Of a DNA stretch of 64,000 nt, positions 8,765 through 17,184 are shown in pieces. Below the pieces are notes generated by a model. That model had not been told where the DNA came from, did not search any database, and was given only the letters and a program-made list of their open reading frames with translations. How positions within the stretch are numbered: the stretch's first letter is position 1; every line of letters starts with the position of its first letter. Origin of the DNA: Gordonia jinghuaiqii (GTDB taxonomy: Bacteria > Actinomycetota > Actinomycetes > Mycobacteriales > Mycobacteriaceae); the NCBI RefSeq assembly GCF_014041935.1, contig NZ_CP059491.1, forward strand, positions 1,922,001 to 1,986,000, in the 5' to 3' direction. The position numbers and the translations under genes are program-made.

Positions 8765-10107
8765 GCGCCGACCCCGGTGGACGTGATGCCGACGAGGCCA
8801 TCCACGCCGTCTCGGTGATCGCCACCAAGCGGGACGGGCACCGGCTCGCCGACGCCCAGATCGCCTGGATGGTCGACGGGTACACCCGGGGCGAGGTCGC
8901 CCCGGAGCAGATGTCGGCACTGTTGATGGCCATCTGTCTGCGCGGGATGGACCGCCGGGAGATCGCGTCGTGGACGCGGGCGATGATCGACAGCGGCCGG
9001 CGTATGGATCTCTCCGGGCTGCGGCGCGACGGCAGGCCGCTGACGACTGTCGACAAACACTCCACCGGGGGCGTCGGCGACAAGATCACGCTGCCGCTGA
9101 CACCGCTGGTGGCGTCGTTCGGGGTCGCGGTGCCGCAGCTGTCCGGCCGCGGGCTCGGGCACACCGGCGGGACCCTGGACAAGCTCGAGTCCATTCCGGG
9201 CTGGTGCGCGCAGGTCGGCAGCGAGGAGATGATCGATCAGCTCGAACGGGTCGGCGCGGTCATCTGCGCCGCGGGTGACGACCTGGCCCCCGCCGACCGC
9301 AAGCTCTACGCACTGCGTGACGTCACCGGCACCGTCGAATCCATCCCGCTGCTCGCCAGCTCGATCATGAGCAAGAAGATCGCCGAGGGCACCAGCGCGC
9401 TCGTGCTCGACGTGAAGACCGGCTCGGGTGCATTCCTGCCCGATGAGGACGACGCCCGCGAACTGGCCTCGACGATGGTCGAACTGGGCCTCGAGGCCGG
9501 CGTGGACACCCGTGCGGTGATCACCGACATGAGCACGCCCCTGGGGCTGGCCGTCGGGAACGCCGTGGAGGTCGCCGAGGCGGTGGAGGTGCTCGCCGGC
9601 GGTGGTCCCGCCGACGTCGTCGAACTGACCCTGGCGCTGGCACGCGAGATGCTCGACGCGGCCGGATTCCCCGACGCCGATCCGGCGGCGAACCTCGCCA
9701 ACGGCGCGGCGATGGATTCCTGGCGCGCGATGATCGCCGCGCAGGGCGGGGATCCCGACGCGCAGCTGCCCGCGGCCCGGCACCGGGACGAGTTCACCGC
9801 CGACCGCAGCGGCGTCGTCGTCGCCATGGACGCCCGTGCGGTCGGCGACGCGGCATGGCGGCTGGGCGGAGGCCGGTCACGACCCGGCGAATCGGTGTCG
9901 GCCGAGGCCGGGGTGAGCATCCACGCCAAACCGGGCGACCGGGTGCGCGCCGGGCAGCCGCTGTTCACACTGCACAGCCGGGACGAGGCGCGGCTCCCGG
10001 GTGCGCGGGCCGCCCTGGTGGATGCGGTGACGATCGCAGAACATGCCGGCGATCCCGGCGCGGGCGGACGGCCGCTCATCATCGACCACGTTAGGTTCAC
10101 ACCATGA
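8761..10107 (+). CDS. deoA: Thymidine phosphorylase
   Basis: A 448-residue pyrimidine nucleoside phosphorylase that cleaves thymidine (and uridine-type nucleosides) with phosphate to base plus deoxyribose 1-phosphate. Family hallmarks are clear: [16 protein letters not shown] in the phosphate site, [19 protein letters not shown], and [22 protein letters not shown]. The frame is open upstream within cdd, but the true start is the ATG at 8761, which overlaps the cdd stop by four bases. The add gene overlaps its end in the same way. This makes a tight three-gene salvage operon. The length is normal. Confidence 0.96.
   Translation: MSADPGGRDADEAIHAVSVIATKRDGHRLADAQIAWMVDGYTRGEVAPEQMSALLMAICLRGMDRREIASWTRAMIDSGRRMDLSGLRRDGRPLTTVDKHSTGGVGDKITLPLTPLVASFGVAVPQLSGRGLGHTGGTLDKLESIPGWCAQVGSEEMIDQLERVGAVICAAGDDLAPADRKLYALRDVTGTVESIPLLASSIMSKKIAEGTSALVLDVKTGSGAFLPDEDDARELASTMVELGLEAGVDTRAVITDMSTPLGLAVGNAVEVAEAVEVLAGGGPADVVELTLALAREMLDAAGFPDADPAANLANGAAMDSWRAMIAAQGGDPDAQLPAARHRDEFTADRSGVVVAMDARAVGDAAWRLGGGRSRPGESVSAEAGVSIHAKPGDRVRAGQPLFTLHSRDEARLPGARAALVDAVTIAEHAGDPGAGGRPLIIDHVRFTP
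10092..10097 (+). promoter_or_regulatory. Candidate -10 element for a leaderless add transcript
   Basis: TAGGTT lies six bases before the add ATG, inside the end of deoA. TANNNT at this distance would place the transcription start on the start codon. It could allow add to be expressed separately from cdd-deoA. It also encodes the last codons of deoA, so it may be chance. Confidence 0.35.
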
Positions 10108-11234
10108 CGACGCTGACCCCGGCGAACATCTCCCTCGCCCCCAAGGTGCTCCTGCACGATCACCTCGACGGCGGGCTGCGACCCGCCACGGTGCTCGAAC
10201 TCGCCCAGGAGGTTGGCTACGACGCACTGCCCGCCGGCCCGGACGGTACACAGATCTCGGACGCCCCCGCGTTGGCCCGGTGGTTCCGCGATGCCGCCGA
10301 CAGCGGCTCCCTGGAGCGCTACCTCGAGACGTTCTCCCACACCGTCGCCGTGATGCAGACCGTCGGCGCGCTCGAACGGGTGGCCCGCGAGTGCGTGGAG
10401 GACCTCGCCGACGACGGGGTCGTCTACGCCGAGGTCCGGTATGCGCCTGAGCAGCACCTGGAAAGCGGCCTGGACCTCGACGAGGTGGTGGAGGCGGTCC
10501 TGCGCGGCTTCGCCGAGGGCGAGCAGATCGCGGCCGACCGCGGCAAGCGGATCACCGTCCGGTGCCTGGTCACCGCGATGCGGCACGCGGCGCGCTCGCG
10601 CGAGATCGCCGAACTCGCGGTGCGATACCGCGACCGCGGCGTCGTGGGCTTCGACATCGCCGGTGCCGAGGCCGGTCATCCCCCCACGCGGCACCTCGAT
10701 GCCTTCGAGTACATGCGGGCCAACTGCGCGCCGTTCACCATTCACGCCGGTGAGGCATTCGGCCTTCCGTCGATCCACGAGGCGATCGGCTTCTGCGGTA
10801 CCGACCGGCTGGGCCACGGGGTGCGGGTCTTCGACGACATCGAGCTGCCCGACGGGGTCGATCTCGCGGCCCACTCCTTCGACGGCGCGCGGCTCGGTCA
10901 GGTCGCGAACATCGTGCGGGACAAGCGCATTCCGCTCGAGCTGTGTCCGAGCTCGAATGTGCAGACCGGGGCGGTCCCCTCGCTGGAGGAGCATCCGTTC
11001 AACGTTCTCGCACGGCTACGGTTCCGCGTCACGGTGAACACCGACAACCGGCTCATGTCCGGCACCACGATGAGCAGGGAGTTCGCCCTGCTCGCCGACC
11101 GGTTCGGCTACGGCTGGGCCGATTTCGAGCGGTTCACGGTCAACGCCATGAAGTCGGCATTCATCCACTTCGACGAGCGGCTCGCGTTCATCGACGACGT
11201 GATCAAGCCCGGATACGCGGTGCTCGTCGGCTGA
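10104..11234 (+). CDS. add: Adenosine deaminase
   Basis: A 376-residue zinc hydrolase that deaminates adenosine and deoxyadenosine to the inosine forms. Metal ligands and catalytic residues are visible: [12 protein letters not shown] at the N terminus (HxH), then [10 protein letters not shown] with the histidine and catalytic glutamate, GHGVRVFDD with the active-site histidine, and [12 protein letters not shown] with the aspartate pair region. The start overlaps the deoA stop by four bases. Third gene of the salvage operon; the product inosine is a substrate for the purine nucleoside phosphorylase encoded 5 kb away. Confidence 0.96.
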   Translation: MTTLTPANISLAPKVLLHDHLDGGLRPATVLELAQEVGYDALPAGPDGTQISDAPALARWFRDAADSGSLERYLETFSHTVAVMQTVGALERVARECVEDLADDGVVYAEVRYAPEQHLESGLDLDEVVEAVLRGFAEGEQIAADRGKRITVRCLVTAMRHAARSREIAELAVRYRDRGVVGFDIAGAEAGHPPTRHLDAFEYMRANCAPFTIHAGEAFGLPSIHEAIGFCGTDRLGHGVRVFDDIELPDGVDLAAHSFDGARLGQVANIVRDKRIPLELCPSSNVQTGAVPSLEEHPFNVLARLRFRVTVNTDNRLMSGTTMSREFALLADRFGYGWADFERFTVNAMKSAFIHFDERLAFIDDVIKPGYAVLVG

Positions 11235-11312
11235 AGGCCTCGACGGAGGGCCACCCACTGCAGCCACTGCAAGGGCCCCGACCGCGGCCGCGGCCGCGCG
11301 GGACCCTCTGGG

Positions 11313-12599
11313 TCAGCCCTTCTTGACCAGCCGGCTCTCGAAGTCGTGCTCCAGCGCGCGCCATGCCTCGGCCTCGTTGTCGAACGGGCCGCTCGGGGCC
11401 ATCCGCTTGGGATCGGGGTTGACGGTGTAGTCGACGAACCAGCCCAGGGGGGTGGTCGTGCCGAGGGCCTCGCTCACCGTGTCGTCACCGGCGTAGTCGG
11501 CGGCGTCGGTGAACAGTTCGACGGCGAGGTCGAGCTGGTCGCGGTCCATGCGGCGGGGGCCGTCGGCGATGTCGTCGGCGAGACCGGGCAGGACGTAGAC
11601 GTTGTCGTCGATGACGTCGAACTCGAGCGAACCGTCGGTGGCCTCGGTGCGGACCTGCTCGAAGGTGGACAGGTCCCTCAGGTCGTGGGCGTTGTCGTCG
11701 GCGAGGAAGCGGGACAGCGAGCGCGCCGAGGTGAACACGAAGATCTTGCCGTTGTCGCCGAGGAAGACCGGGTCGTCGCCGAGGTAGCAGCGCAACGTCA
11801 GGTACTCGCCCACGCCGGTGACGATCTTGATCGGGTCGATGCCGACGGACGCCCAGAAATCATCGTCGTCGTAATCGTCGAGATCGTCTTCGTCGTCGTC
11901 CGACTCGTCTTCGTCGTCGTCCTCGGTGCTCTCGTCGGTGTCGGCGCCGACGATCTCGAGGTCGTCGTCCTCGGTCGGCTCGTCCTCGTCCTCGGCCGAG
12001 GCGGCGGCCTCGAGTTCGGCCTCGGCGGTCTCGACGGCCTTCGCGTCGACCTCGGGGGTGGTGATGACCTCGTCGATCGCGTCGAGGACGTCGTCCCAGT
12101 GCTTGGCGATGAGGCGGCCGATGCGCACCCAGAGGTCGGTGCCGTCGCGCCCGTCGAAGTTGCGGGTCCCGGTGGTGACCGCGCCGAGGATCGGATTGCC
12201 GTTGAAGAACTTGGTGATCGGGGTCAGTTCGCAGACCTCGCCCAGGATGCGCACGATCTCGAGGGCGTCCTCGAGTTCGGCGATGACCTCGGCGGTGGGG
12301 TCTTCTGCCGCGAGCTCCGGGACACCGACGAGGTCGTAGGTGTGGCGCTCGTCGGGGACCAGTTCGTCGGCCTGCAGACCGACGACCGTCGACCATGCTG
12401 GATGCTCGACGAGGTCGTTGTCGTCGTTGTTGCGGATGAACGCCGCGAGCTCGGCGACCCCGGGCAGGACGTAGAGATCCTCGTCGAGTCCGAGGAACGC
12501 CTCCCACTCGTCGTCACCCTCGCGCCAGCGGGGCGCCCAGAGGGTGAAGCTGTTTCCGTCGGTGAGTCCGAGCTCAATCGGGACGATGTCTCCGGCCAT
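11313..12599 (-). CDS. Conserved acidic two-lobed protein of the Rv3311 type, function unknown
   Basis: A 428-residue, strongly acidic soluble protein in the place occupied by Rv3311 beside add in M. tuberculosis. The two ends look like copies of one domain. FLGLDEDLYVLPGVAELAAF and the following NNDDNDLVEHPAWSTV near residue 40 align by eye with FLGDNGKIFVFTSARSLSRF and DDNAHDLRDLSTFEQV near residue 295. Between them lies a linker made almost entirely of Asp, Glu and Ser. The start chosen is the ATG of MAGDIVPIELG, with a leaderless-type TAGGCT ahead of it; the upstream open frame is not protein-like. There is no signal peptide or membrane segment. I know of no assigned function. It is convergent with add. 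Confidence 0.8.
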   Translation of the reverse strand: MAGDIVPIELGLTDGNSFTLWAPRWREGDDEWEAFLGLDEDLYVLPGVAELAAFIRNNDDNDLVEHPAWSTVVGLQADELVPDERHTYDLVGVPELAAEDPTAEVIAELEDALEIVRILGEVCELTPITKFFNGNPILGAVTTGTRNFDGRDGTDLWVRIGRLIAKHWDDVLDAIDEVITTPEVDAKAVETAEAELEAAASAEDEDEPTEDDDLEIVGADTDESTEDDDEDESDDDEDDLDDYDDDDFWASVGIDPIKIVTGVGEYLTLRCYLGDDPVFLGDNGKIFVFTSARSLSRFLADDNAHDLRDLSTFEQVRTEATDGSLEFDVIDDNVYVLPGLADDIADGPRRMDRDQLDLAVELFTDAADYAGDDTVSEALGTTTPLGWFVDYTVNPDPKRMAPSGPFDNEAEAWRALEHDFESRLVKKG

Positions 12600-12607
12600 G
12601 GGGACAC

Positions 12608-12613
12608 AGCCTA
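12608..12613 (-). promoter_or_regulatory. Candidate -10 element, leaderless
   Basis: On the minus strand TAGGCT sits eight bases before the ATG of the Rv3311-type gene, and no ribosome-binding site is visible between them. This pattern fits a leaderless mRNA and supports the chosen start. Confidence 0.4.
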
Positions 12614-12712
12614 GCGATTGGTGCCCGTGAATCCAGTAGTGCCCCCACAGACGTCGGGTGGTGGGCCGGCGACGGCTCGGTGAACCGCCTCGGCGCAGGC
12701 GGCGCACGGTTG

Positions 12713-13690
12713 TCACCGGGGGCGGAAGAAACCTTCGAAGACCTGATCGAGATTGGTCGTCCGGACCGGCGAGACACCGACCGGATTGCCTGCCTCGATC
12801 ATCTGACCGTTGCCGATGTACATCGCCACGTGGCCCGACCAGACCGCGAGATCGCCGGGCTGCAGTTGCGCCTGCGACACCCGGGTCCCCGCGGTGTCCT
12901 GTTCCTGCGCGAGGCGCGGGAGTTCGAGCCCGGCCTGGCGGTACGACCACTGGGTGAAGCCGCTGCAGTCGAATCCGTTCGGGGTGGTGCCGCCCCACAC
13001 GTAGGGGACCCCGCGCTGGCTCAACGCGGCGCGCACCGCCTTTGCCGCTCGCTCATCGGGTGCGTAGGCGACCGAACCGTCGGGGAGTGTGATCGGGACC
13101 CCGCCGGCCACCGGCGTCGTGGACAGGCCGCCTCCGGTGCCCGGTGCGCCCGGTGCGCCCGGTAAGCCCGTCGTGATCGTCGCGGGGGCGATGCGTCGGG
13201 TCAGGGCGGCCATGGCGTCGGTGTCCGACCGCAGATCGGCGCGGGTGCGGGCGACGATCTCCATGCCCCGGCCGATGTGGTCGACGGCCACCGGCAGGAT
13301 CGTCAGGAGGCCCGCCGGGGTGAACAGCCCGCCGGCCAGGCCCCGGGCGCGCCGCTCGAACGAATCCACCAGTCCGCTCAGCTGGATCGCGGCGGTGTGG
13401 ACCGTGCGTCCCGCGCCCTCCACCAGACGCCCGAACTCGTCGCCGCCGTCGGCCAGCCCGGCCATGTTCCGCTGCATCGAGGCCGCCGCACCTCCCGCGG
13501 CGGCCGCCCCCGCTCCCTCCCAGCGGGCGAGTGCGGTGTCGGTGGCCTGCGCGGACCGTCGACGTGCCGCATCGACGGCGGCCGAGGCCCGGCCGATCTG
13601 CTCCGCGGGATTGCCCGGTGCCAGGACCCCGGTCCCGAGCGCGGCGACGAGCACCCGTAGCGGCTCGATGAGAATCTCGACGGCGATCAT
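12713..13690 (-). CDS. ESX-type substrate with C-terminal NlpC/P60 peptidase domain
   Basis: A 325-residue protein. Residues 1-150 are alpha-helical with a WEG motif near residue 57, like WXG/ESX substrate domains. A Pro-Gly-Ala linker follows, then an NlpC/P60 domain: RGVPYVWGGTTPNGFDCSGF with the catalytic Cys, and AVWSGHVAMYIGNG with the His. This fold cleaves D-Glu-to-diamino-acid bonds in peptidoglycan stem peptides. There is no Sec signal peptide, consistent with export by a type VII system. Its ATG overlaps the stop of the upstream small gene by one base (TGATG). That partner carries the YxxxD tail, so the two probably form a co-secreted heterodimer. Cell-wall target and secretion route are inferred. 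Confidence 0.8.
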   Translation of the reverse strand: MIAVEILIEPLRVLVAALGTGVLAPGNPAEQIGRASAAVDAARRRSAQATDTALARWEGAGAAAAGGAAASMQRNMAGLADGGDEFGRLVEGAGRTVHTAAIQLSGLVDSFERRARGLAGGLFTPAGLLTILPVAVDHIGRGMEIVARTRADLRSDTDAMAALTRRIAPATITTGLPGAPGAPGTGGGLSTTPVAGGVPITLPDGSVAYAPDERAAKAVRAALSQRGVPYVWGGTTPNGFDCSGFTQWSYRQAGLELPRLAQEQDTAGTRVSQAQLQPGDLAVWSGHVAMYIGNGQMIEAGNPVGVSPVRTTNLDQVFEGFFRPR

Positions 13691-14049
13691 CACAGGGTGA
13701 GTTCCCGTTCGGCGGCCGTCCGGTCGGTGGCGGCGTAGAGGGTGGCGGCGTCGTCGGCGCGCACCGCGAGCTGCTGCTGCGCCGCCGCCGCGGTGTCGAG
13801 GCATCGGCGGTGGATCTCGAGGAACTCGACGACGGCGGCGAGGAACTCGGCGCCGATCATCCCGAACGTGATCCCGAGGTCGATGAGGGCGGCCTGGTCG
13901 GCGTGGGCGGTCCCGCCGAGGAGTTGACCGCCGAGGAGTTGACCGCCCGACCGGTGCGCGTCGGAGAAATGCTGCATGGCAACCGGTTCGACGGAGAGTC
14001 GGTGCGGTGTCGCACGATCGGGTGGCGGTGCGACGGACGGGGTGGACAT
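13690..14049 (-). CDS. Small helical ESX-type partner protein with C-terminal YxxxD
   Basis: About 119 residues, mostly alpha-helical. The N-terminal segment (RLSVEPVAMQHFSDA) resembles the opening of many ESX-secreted proteins, and the C-terminal YAATD, 15 residues from the end, fits the YxxxD/E type VII export signal. A short GGQLLGGQLL duplication reflects a 15-bp tandem repeat. The start is uncertain: ATGs at 14064, 14049 and 13977 are all possible and none has a good ribosome-binding site. I chose 14049 because it keeps the conserved-looking N-terminal helix. It is translationally coupled to the NlpC/P60 gene and divergent from upp. Confidence 0.6.
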   Translation of the reverse strand: MSTPSVAPPPDRATPHRLSVEPVAMQHFSDAHRSGGQLLGGQLLGGTAHADQAALIDLGITFGMIGAEFLAAVVEFLEIHRRCLDTAAAAQQQLAVRADDAATLYAATDRTAAERELTL

Positions 14050-14183
14050 GGGGTGGCGGCTCATGGGACTCAGACGCGGGGGAGACCGCGCCGGTTCCAT
14101 CTCGTCGCCGGCGACGGGGATGGTAGGCGATGACGGAGAAGACGACGAGTCGGCCAACCCGCACGCGTGTCCCGCCCAGGAAA

Positions 14184-14189
14184 TAGGGT
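14184..14189 (+). promoter_or_regulatory. Candidate -10 element for leaderless upp transcript
   Basis: TAGGGT lies seven bases before the upp ATG, the spacing expected when transcription begins at the start codon. There is no Shine-Dalgarno sequence in the gap. Confidence 0.45.
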
Positions 14190-14196
14190 GGTCGTC

Positions 14197-14820
14197 ATGG
14201 ATTGCCTGATCGTCGATCACCCCCTCGCAGCCGCGCGCCTGACCACCATGCGCGACGAGAAGACCGGCAACGCCGGGTTTCGTGCCGCATTGTCGGATCT
14301 CACCCAGATGCTGATCTACGAGGCGCTGGCCGACGCCCCGAGCGTCGAGGTGACGATCAACACGCCGATGAGGGCACACACCGGGTCGCGCCTGGCCACA
14401 CCGCCCCTGCTCGTGCCGGTGCTGCGTGCGGGACTCGGGATGGTCGAGCAGGCGCATGCGATGGTCCCCGAGGCGCACGTCGGGTTCGTGGGGATCGCCC
14501 GCGACGAGGAGACGGCACAGCCGGTGCCGTATCTGGAATCGCTTCCCGAGGATCTGTCAGGACTGCCTGTCTTCGTTCTCGACCCGATGCTCGCGACCGG
14601 TGGTTCGATGTTGCACACCATCGAGCTGCTGGTGGCGCGCAACGCGACCGACATCACCGCCGTGTGCGTCGTCGCCGCTCCTGAAGGTGTTGCGGCACTG
14701 GAGAAGTCGGGTCACCCGTGTCGCCTCGTGGTGGCCGCGGTCGACGAGGGGCTCGACGAGGTCAACTACATCGTGCCGGGTCTCGGCGATGCCGGGGACA
14801 GGCAGTTCGGGCCGCGCTAG
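14197..14820 (+). CDS. upp: Uracil phosphoribosyltransferase
   Basis: A 207-residue enzyme that makes UMP from uracil and PRPP. Visible signatures are [14 protein letters not shown], the PRPP loop in [12 protein letters not shown], and the uracil-binding C terminus [17 protein letters not shown]. The start is the ATG of [15 protein letters not shown], which matches the N terminus of mycobacterial Upp; ten in-frame codons upstream are not used. It salvages uracil released by nucleoside cleavage, fitting its position near cdd and deoA. Ten bases separate it from the convergent membrane-protein gene. Confidence 0.96.
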   Translation: MDCLIVDHPLAAARLTTMRDEKTGNAGFRAALSDLTQMLIYEALADAPSVEVTINTPMRAHTGSRLATPPLLVPVLRAGLGMVEQAHAMVPEAHVGFVGIARDEETAQPVPYLESLPEDLSGLPVFVLDPMLATGGSMLHTIELLVARNATDITAVCVVAAPEGVAALEKSGHPCRLVVAAVDEGLDEVNYIVPGLGDAGDRQFGPR

Positions 14821-14830
14821 CCGGGAAGGC

Positions 14831-15532
14831 TCAGCCGGGTAGCGACCAGTAGGCCAGCATCGGCTCCTCGCCGATCACCGAACCGCCGTCGACGATGGTG
14901 AGGCTCGCCGGCGAGACGATGTAGCGGACCGCCCCGTTGCGCGCCTCGAAGGTGTCACCGGTACGGGTGGGGAACTGCACCTCGATGCCGCCCTCGGGTG
15001 CCAGGCCCTTGTAGTACCAGCGTCCCGTCGCGGAGCCGACCTGACAGATGACGACGCGCGACCGGGACGTCTGCCCGATCGCGATCGCCGGGTCGTCGGC
15101 GGCGTTGCACCGCGGCCCGGAGGTGAACCCCTGCCAGTCGGCGCCCGCCACGGTCGGGGTCGGGCGGCTGGTCGGCGTCGTGGCCGGTGTGAGGTTCGTC
15201 GTGGGGGTCGGCGCCGGCGATTGCGTGACCGTGCTCGTGAACGTCGACGCCGTGGACTGCGAACCGGCCGCGGTGTCCTGATCGGCCGAGTCCTCGTCGG
15301 AGGGGATCAGGAGCAGCGCGGCGAGCACCCCGACCACCACGAGCAGAATCCCGGCACCGATGGCGACCAGTACGGCCGGCGACGACCACGGAGAGCGCGG
15401 CGGACCCGGTGGATGGCCGCCCGGCGGATAGCTGCCCGATGCGAAACCGCCCTGCTCGTATCCCCCCTGCTCGTATCCCCCCTGCTCGTATCCCCTGGGG
15501 TAGCCGCCGGGCCCGCTGGGTGGGTAGGTCAT
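14831..15532 (-). CDS. Single-pass membrane protein with repetitive N terminus, function unknown
   Basis: A 233-residue protein with four parts. First is a cytoplasmic N terminus of Gly-Tyr-Pro-Gln with three GGYEQ repeats. Next is one transmembrane helix (about residues 53-74, VLVAIGAGILLVVVGVLAALLL). A Thr/Ser/Pro linker typical of exported actinobacterial proteins follows. Last is a C-terminal domain of about 100 residues with two cysteines (GPRCNAADD and RVVICQVG), which could form a disulfide outside the membrane. Start supported by AAGGAG. The extracytoplasmic domain resembles small ligand-binding domains on actinobacterial membrane proteins, but I cannot name it. Convergent with upp. 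Confidence 0.7.
   Translation of the reverse strand: MTYPPSGPGGYPRGYEQGGYEQGGYEQGGFASGSYPPGGHPPGPPRSPWSSPAVLVAIGAGILLVVVGVLAALLLIPSDEDSADQDTAAGSQSTASTFTSTVTQSPAPTPTTNLTPATTPTSRPTPTVAGADWQGFTSGPRCNAADDPAIAIGQTSRSRVVICQVGSATGRWYYKGLAPEGGIEVQFPTRTGDTFEARNGAVRYIVSPASLTIVDGGSVIGEEPMLAYWSLPG
15450..15494. repeat. Three copies of a 15-bp tandem repeat within a gene
   Basis: Three identical 15-base units (CCCTGCTCGTATCCC) in the N-terminal coding part of the membrane protein give the GGYEQ repeat. Unit length is a multiple of three, so copy-number change keeps frame. Confidence 0.9.
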
Positions 15533-15586
15533 CCTCGCTCCTTCGGGTTCGGCCGGTGTGGCCGGTTCGCAACGACGCGGACGGGC

Positions 15587-16390
15587 CTAGAGTTCGCCGA
15601 CGATCCGGGCCAGCAACTCGCCCATGCGGGCCGCCGAACTCCGGCCCACCTCGAGGACCTCGGTGTGGCTGAGGTGCTCACCGGTCATGCCGGCGGCCAG
15701 GTTGGTGACCAGGGACATCCCCAGGACCTCGAGCCCGGCGGCGCGGGCCGCGATGGTCTCGTGCACCGTCGACATCCCGACCAGGTCGGCGCCGAGGGTC
15801 CGCAGCATCCGGATCTCCGCGGGTGTCTCGTAGTGGGGGCCGGGCAGGCCGGCGTAGACGCCTTCGGTGAAGGACGGGGCGGTCCGGCGCGCCAGCTCAC
15901 GCAGACGGGGGGAGTAGGCGTCGACGAGATCGACGAAATCCGCACCCACGAGCGGGGAACGTGCCGTCAGATTGAGGTGATCGGAGATCAGCACCGGCTG
16001 ACCGACCGACAAGTCCTCGCGCAACCCGCCCGCGGCGTTGGTCAGCACCACCGTGTGGACCCCGGCAGCCGCAGCAGTCCGAACCGGGTGGACCACCCGT
16101 GCGAGGTCGTGTCCCTCATAAGCGTGAATACGGCCGAGCATCAACAGGATTCGGCGGTCGCCGATGCGCACCGAATGGATGACACCGCCGTGGCCGGCCG
16201 CCTTCGGCGGGGTGAAACCCGGGATCGACGCCATCGGCAGTGAGCGGATGGGTGTCCCGAACGCCTCGGCGGCCGGCGCCCACCCGGAGCCGAGGATGAC
16301 GGCCACATCGTGTGCCGCAGCATCGGTCTCGGCGGCGATCGTGGCCGCGGCGACGATGGCCGCGGCGTCGGCGTCGGCTGTGGGATCCAT
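15587..16390 (-). CDS. punA: Purine nucleoside phosphorylase
   Basis: A 267-residue trimeric-class enzyme that splits inosine and guanosine (and deoxy forms) with phosphate to base and sugar phosphate. Visible family motifs: [54 protein letters not shown] and [20 protein letters not shown]. In M. tuberculosis the orthologue is named deoD or punA although it is the trimeric type. It takes the inosine formed by adenosine deaminase. The ATG is preceded by a leaderless-type -10 hexamer and no ribosome-binding site. It is divergent from the enoyl-CoA hydratase gene. Confidence 0.94.
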   Translation of the reverse strand: MDPTADADAAAIVAAATIAAETDAAAHDVAVILGSGWAPAAEAFGTPIRSLPMASIPGFTPPKAAGHGGVIHSVRIGDRRILLMLGRIHAYEGHDLARVVHPVRTAAAAGVHTVVLTNAAGGLREDLSVGQPVLISDHLNLTARSPLVGADFVDLVDAYSPRLRELARRTAPSFTEGVYAGLPGPHYETPAEIRMLRTLGADLVGMSTVHETIAARAAGLEVLGMSLVTNLAAGMTGEHLSHTEVLEVGRSSAARMGELLARIVGEL

Positions 16391-16396
16391 GCACCA

Positions 16397-16402
16397 ACCC
16401 TA
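16397..16402 (-). promoter_or_regulatory. Candidate -10 element, leaderless (purine nucleoside phosphorylase)
   Basis: On the minus strand TAGGGT lies six bases before the ATG. A duplicated ACCGTGACCCTCCG is seen just upstream. Confidence 0.45.
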
Positions 16403-16473
16403 AACCGTGACCCTCCGCGACCGTGACCCTCCGAGACTGCGGCCGCGCGCGCCGGGACCGCGCGCTCAGGCGA

Positions 16474-16479
16474 TAAGGT
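16474..16479 (+). promoter_or_regulatory. Candidate -10 element, leaderless (enoyl-CoA hydratase)
   Basis: TAAGGT lies six bases before the ATG at 16486, with no Shine-Dalgarno. It faces the opposite way from the purine nucleoside phosphorylase element 72 bases away, so this short divergent region probably holds two leaderless promoters. Confidence 0.45.
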
Positions 16480-16485
16480 CGGCGC

Positions 16486-17184
16486 ATGCCATTTCTCAAC
16501 GAGACCGGGGAGGTCGTGGAACTCCACCTCGGAGCCCCCGATGATCAGACCGGCGAAGCGAACCCCGAGAACCGCTTCCGGCTGGACTGGCTCGACGAGG
16601 TGGAGCGGCTGCTCGACGAGGTCGGCTCCGATCCGAAGCGCCCGCTGGTGCTCACCGCCGGCGGCAAGTTCTTCTCCAACGGACTCGACACCGATCACAT
16701 CTTCGCCGCCCCCGAGAAGCTGCCGGCCTACCTCGACCGGGTTCACATGCTCTTCTCGAAGGTCCTCACCCTCCCGGTCCCGACGGTGGCCGCCGTCAAC
16801 GGGCACGCCTTCGGTGCGGGCGCAATGCTCGCCCTCTGCGCCGATCAGGTGCTGATGCGCACCGAGCGCGGGTTCTGGTCGCTGCCCGAGGCGGCGCTCA
16901 ACATGCCGTTCACCCGCGGTATGGCCACGCTCCTGCGGACCCGACTGAACGACCGGGCCGTCACCGAGGCGATGTACAGCAGCCGACGCTACGGGGCCGC
17001 CGACGCGGTCGCCGCCGGCATCGTCGACGAGGCGGTCGACGCCGAACAACTCACCGCCCGAGCGGCTGCGCTCGCGGCCGCGCGCACGGCCACCGTCGGT
17101 CCCAACCTCGCACTCATCAAGCGCGGACTGCGCGGCCCGCTGCTCGACGACCTCGCGCTGCCGACTCCTCCCGGGGTGTTCTGA
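16486..17184 (+). CDS. Enoyl-CoA hydratase/isomerase family protein
   Basis: A 232-residue crotonase-fold protein. Visible features are the CoA-binding and oxyanion segments LVLTAGGKFFSNGLDTDHI and VAAVNGHAFGAGAMLALCADQ. It is slightly shorter than the usual 255-265 residues. The two catalytic glutamates of true hydratases are not obvious: the position after the second oxyanion segment reads LPEAALNMPF, as in isomerase-like members, so an enoyl-CoA isomerase or other crotonase reaction is equally likely. Its stop overlaps the M20 amidohydrolase start by one base (TGATG), so they are co-translated. The link between the two activities is not evident. Confidence 0.85.
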   Translation: MPFLNETGEVVELHLGAPDDQTGEANPENRFRLDWLDEVERLLDEVGSDPKRPLVLTAGGKFFSNGLDTDHIFAAPEKLPAYLDRVHMLFSKVLTLPVPTVAAVNGHAFGAGAMLALCADQVLMRTERGFWSLPEAALNMPFTRGMATLLRTRLNDRAVTEAMYSSRRYGAADAVAAGIVDEAVDAEQLTARAAALAAARTATVGPNLALIKRGLRGPLLDDLALPTPPGVF

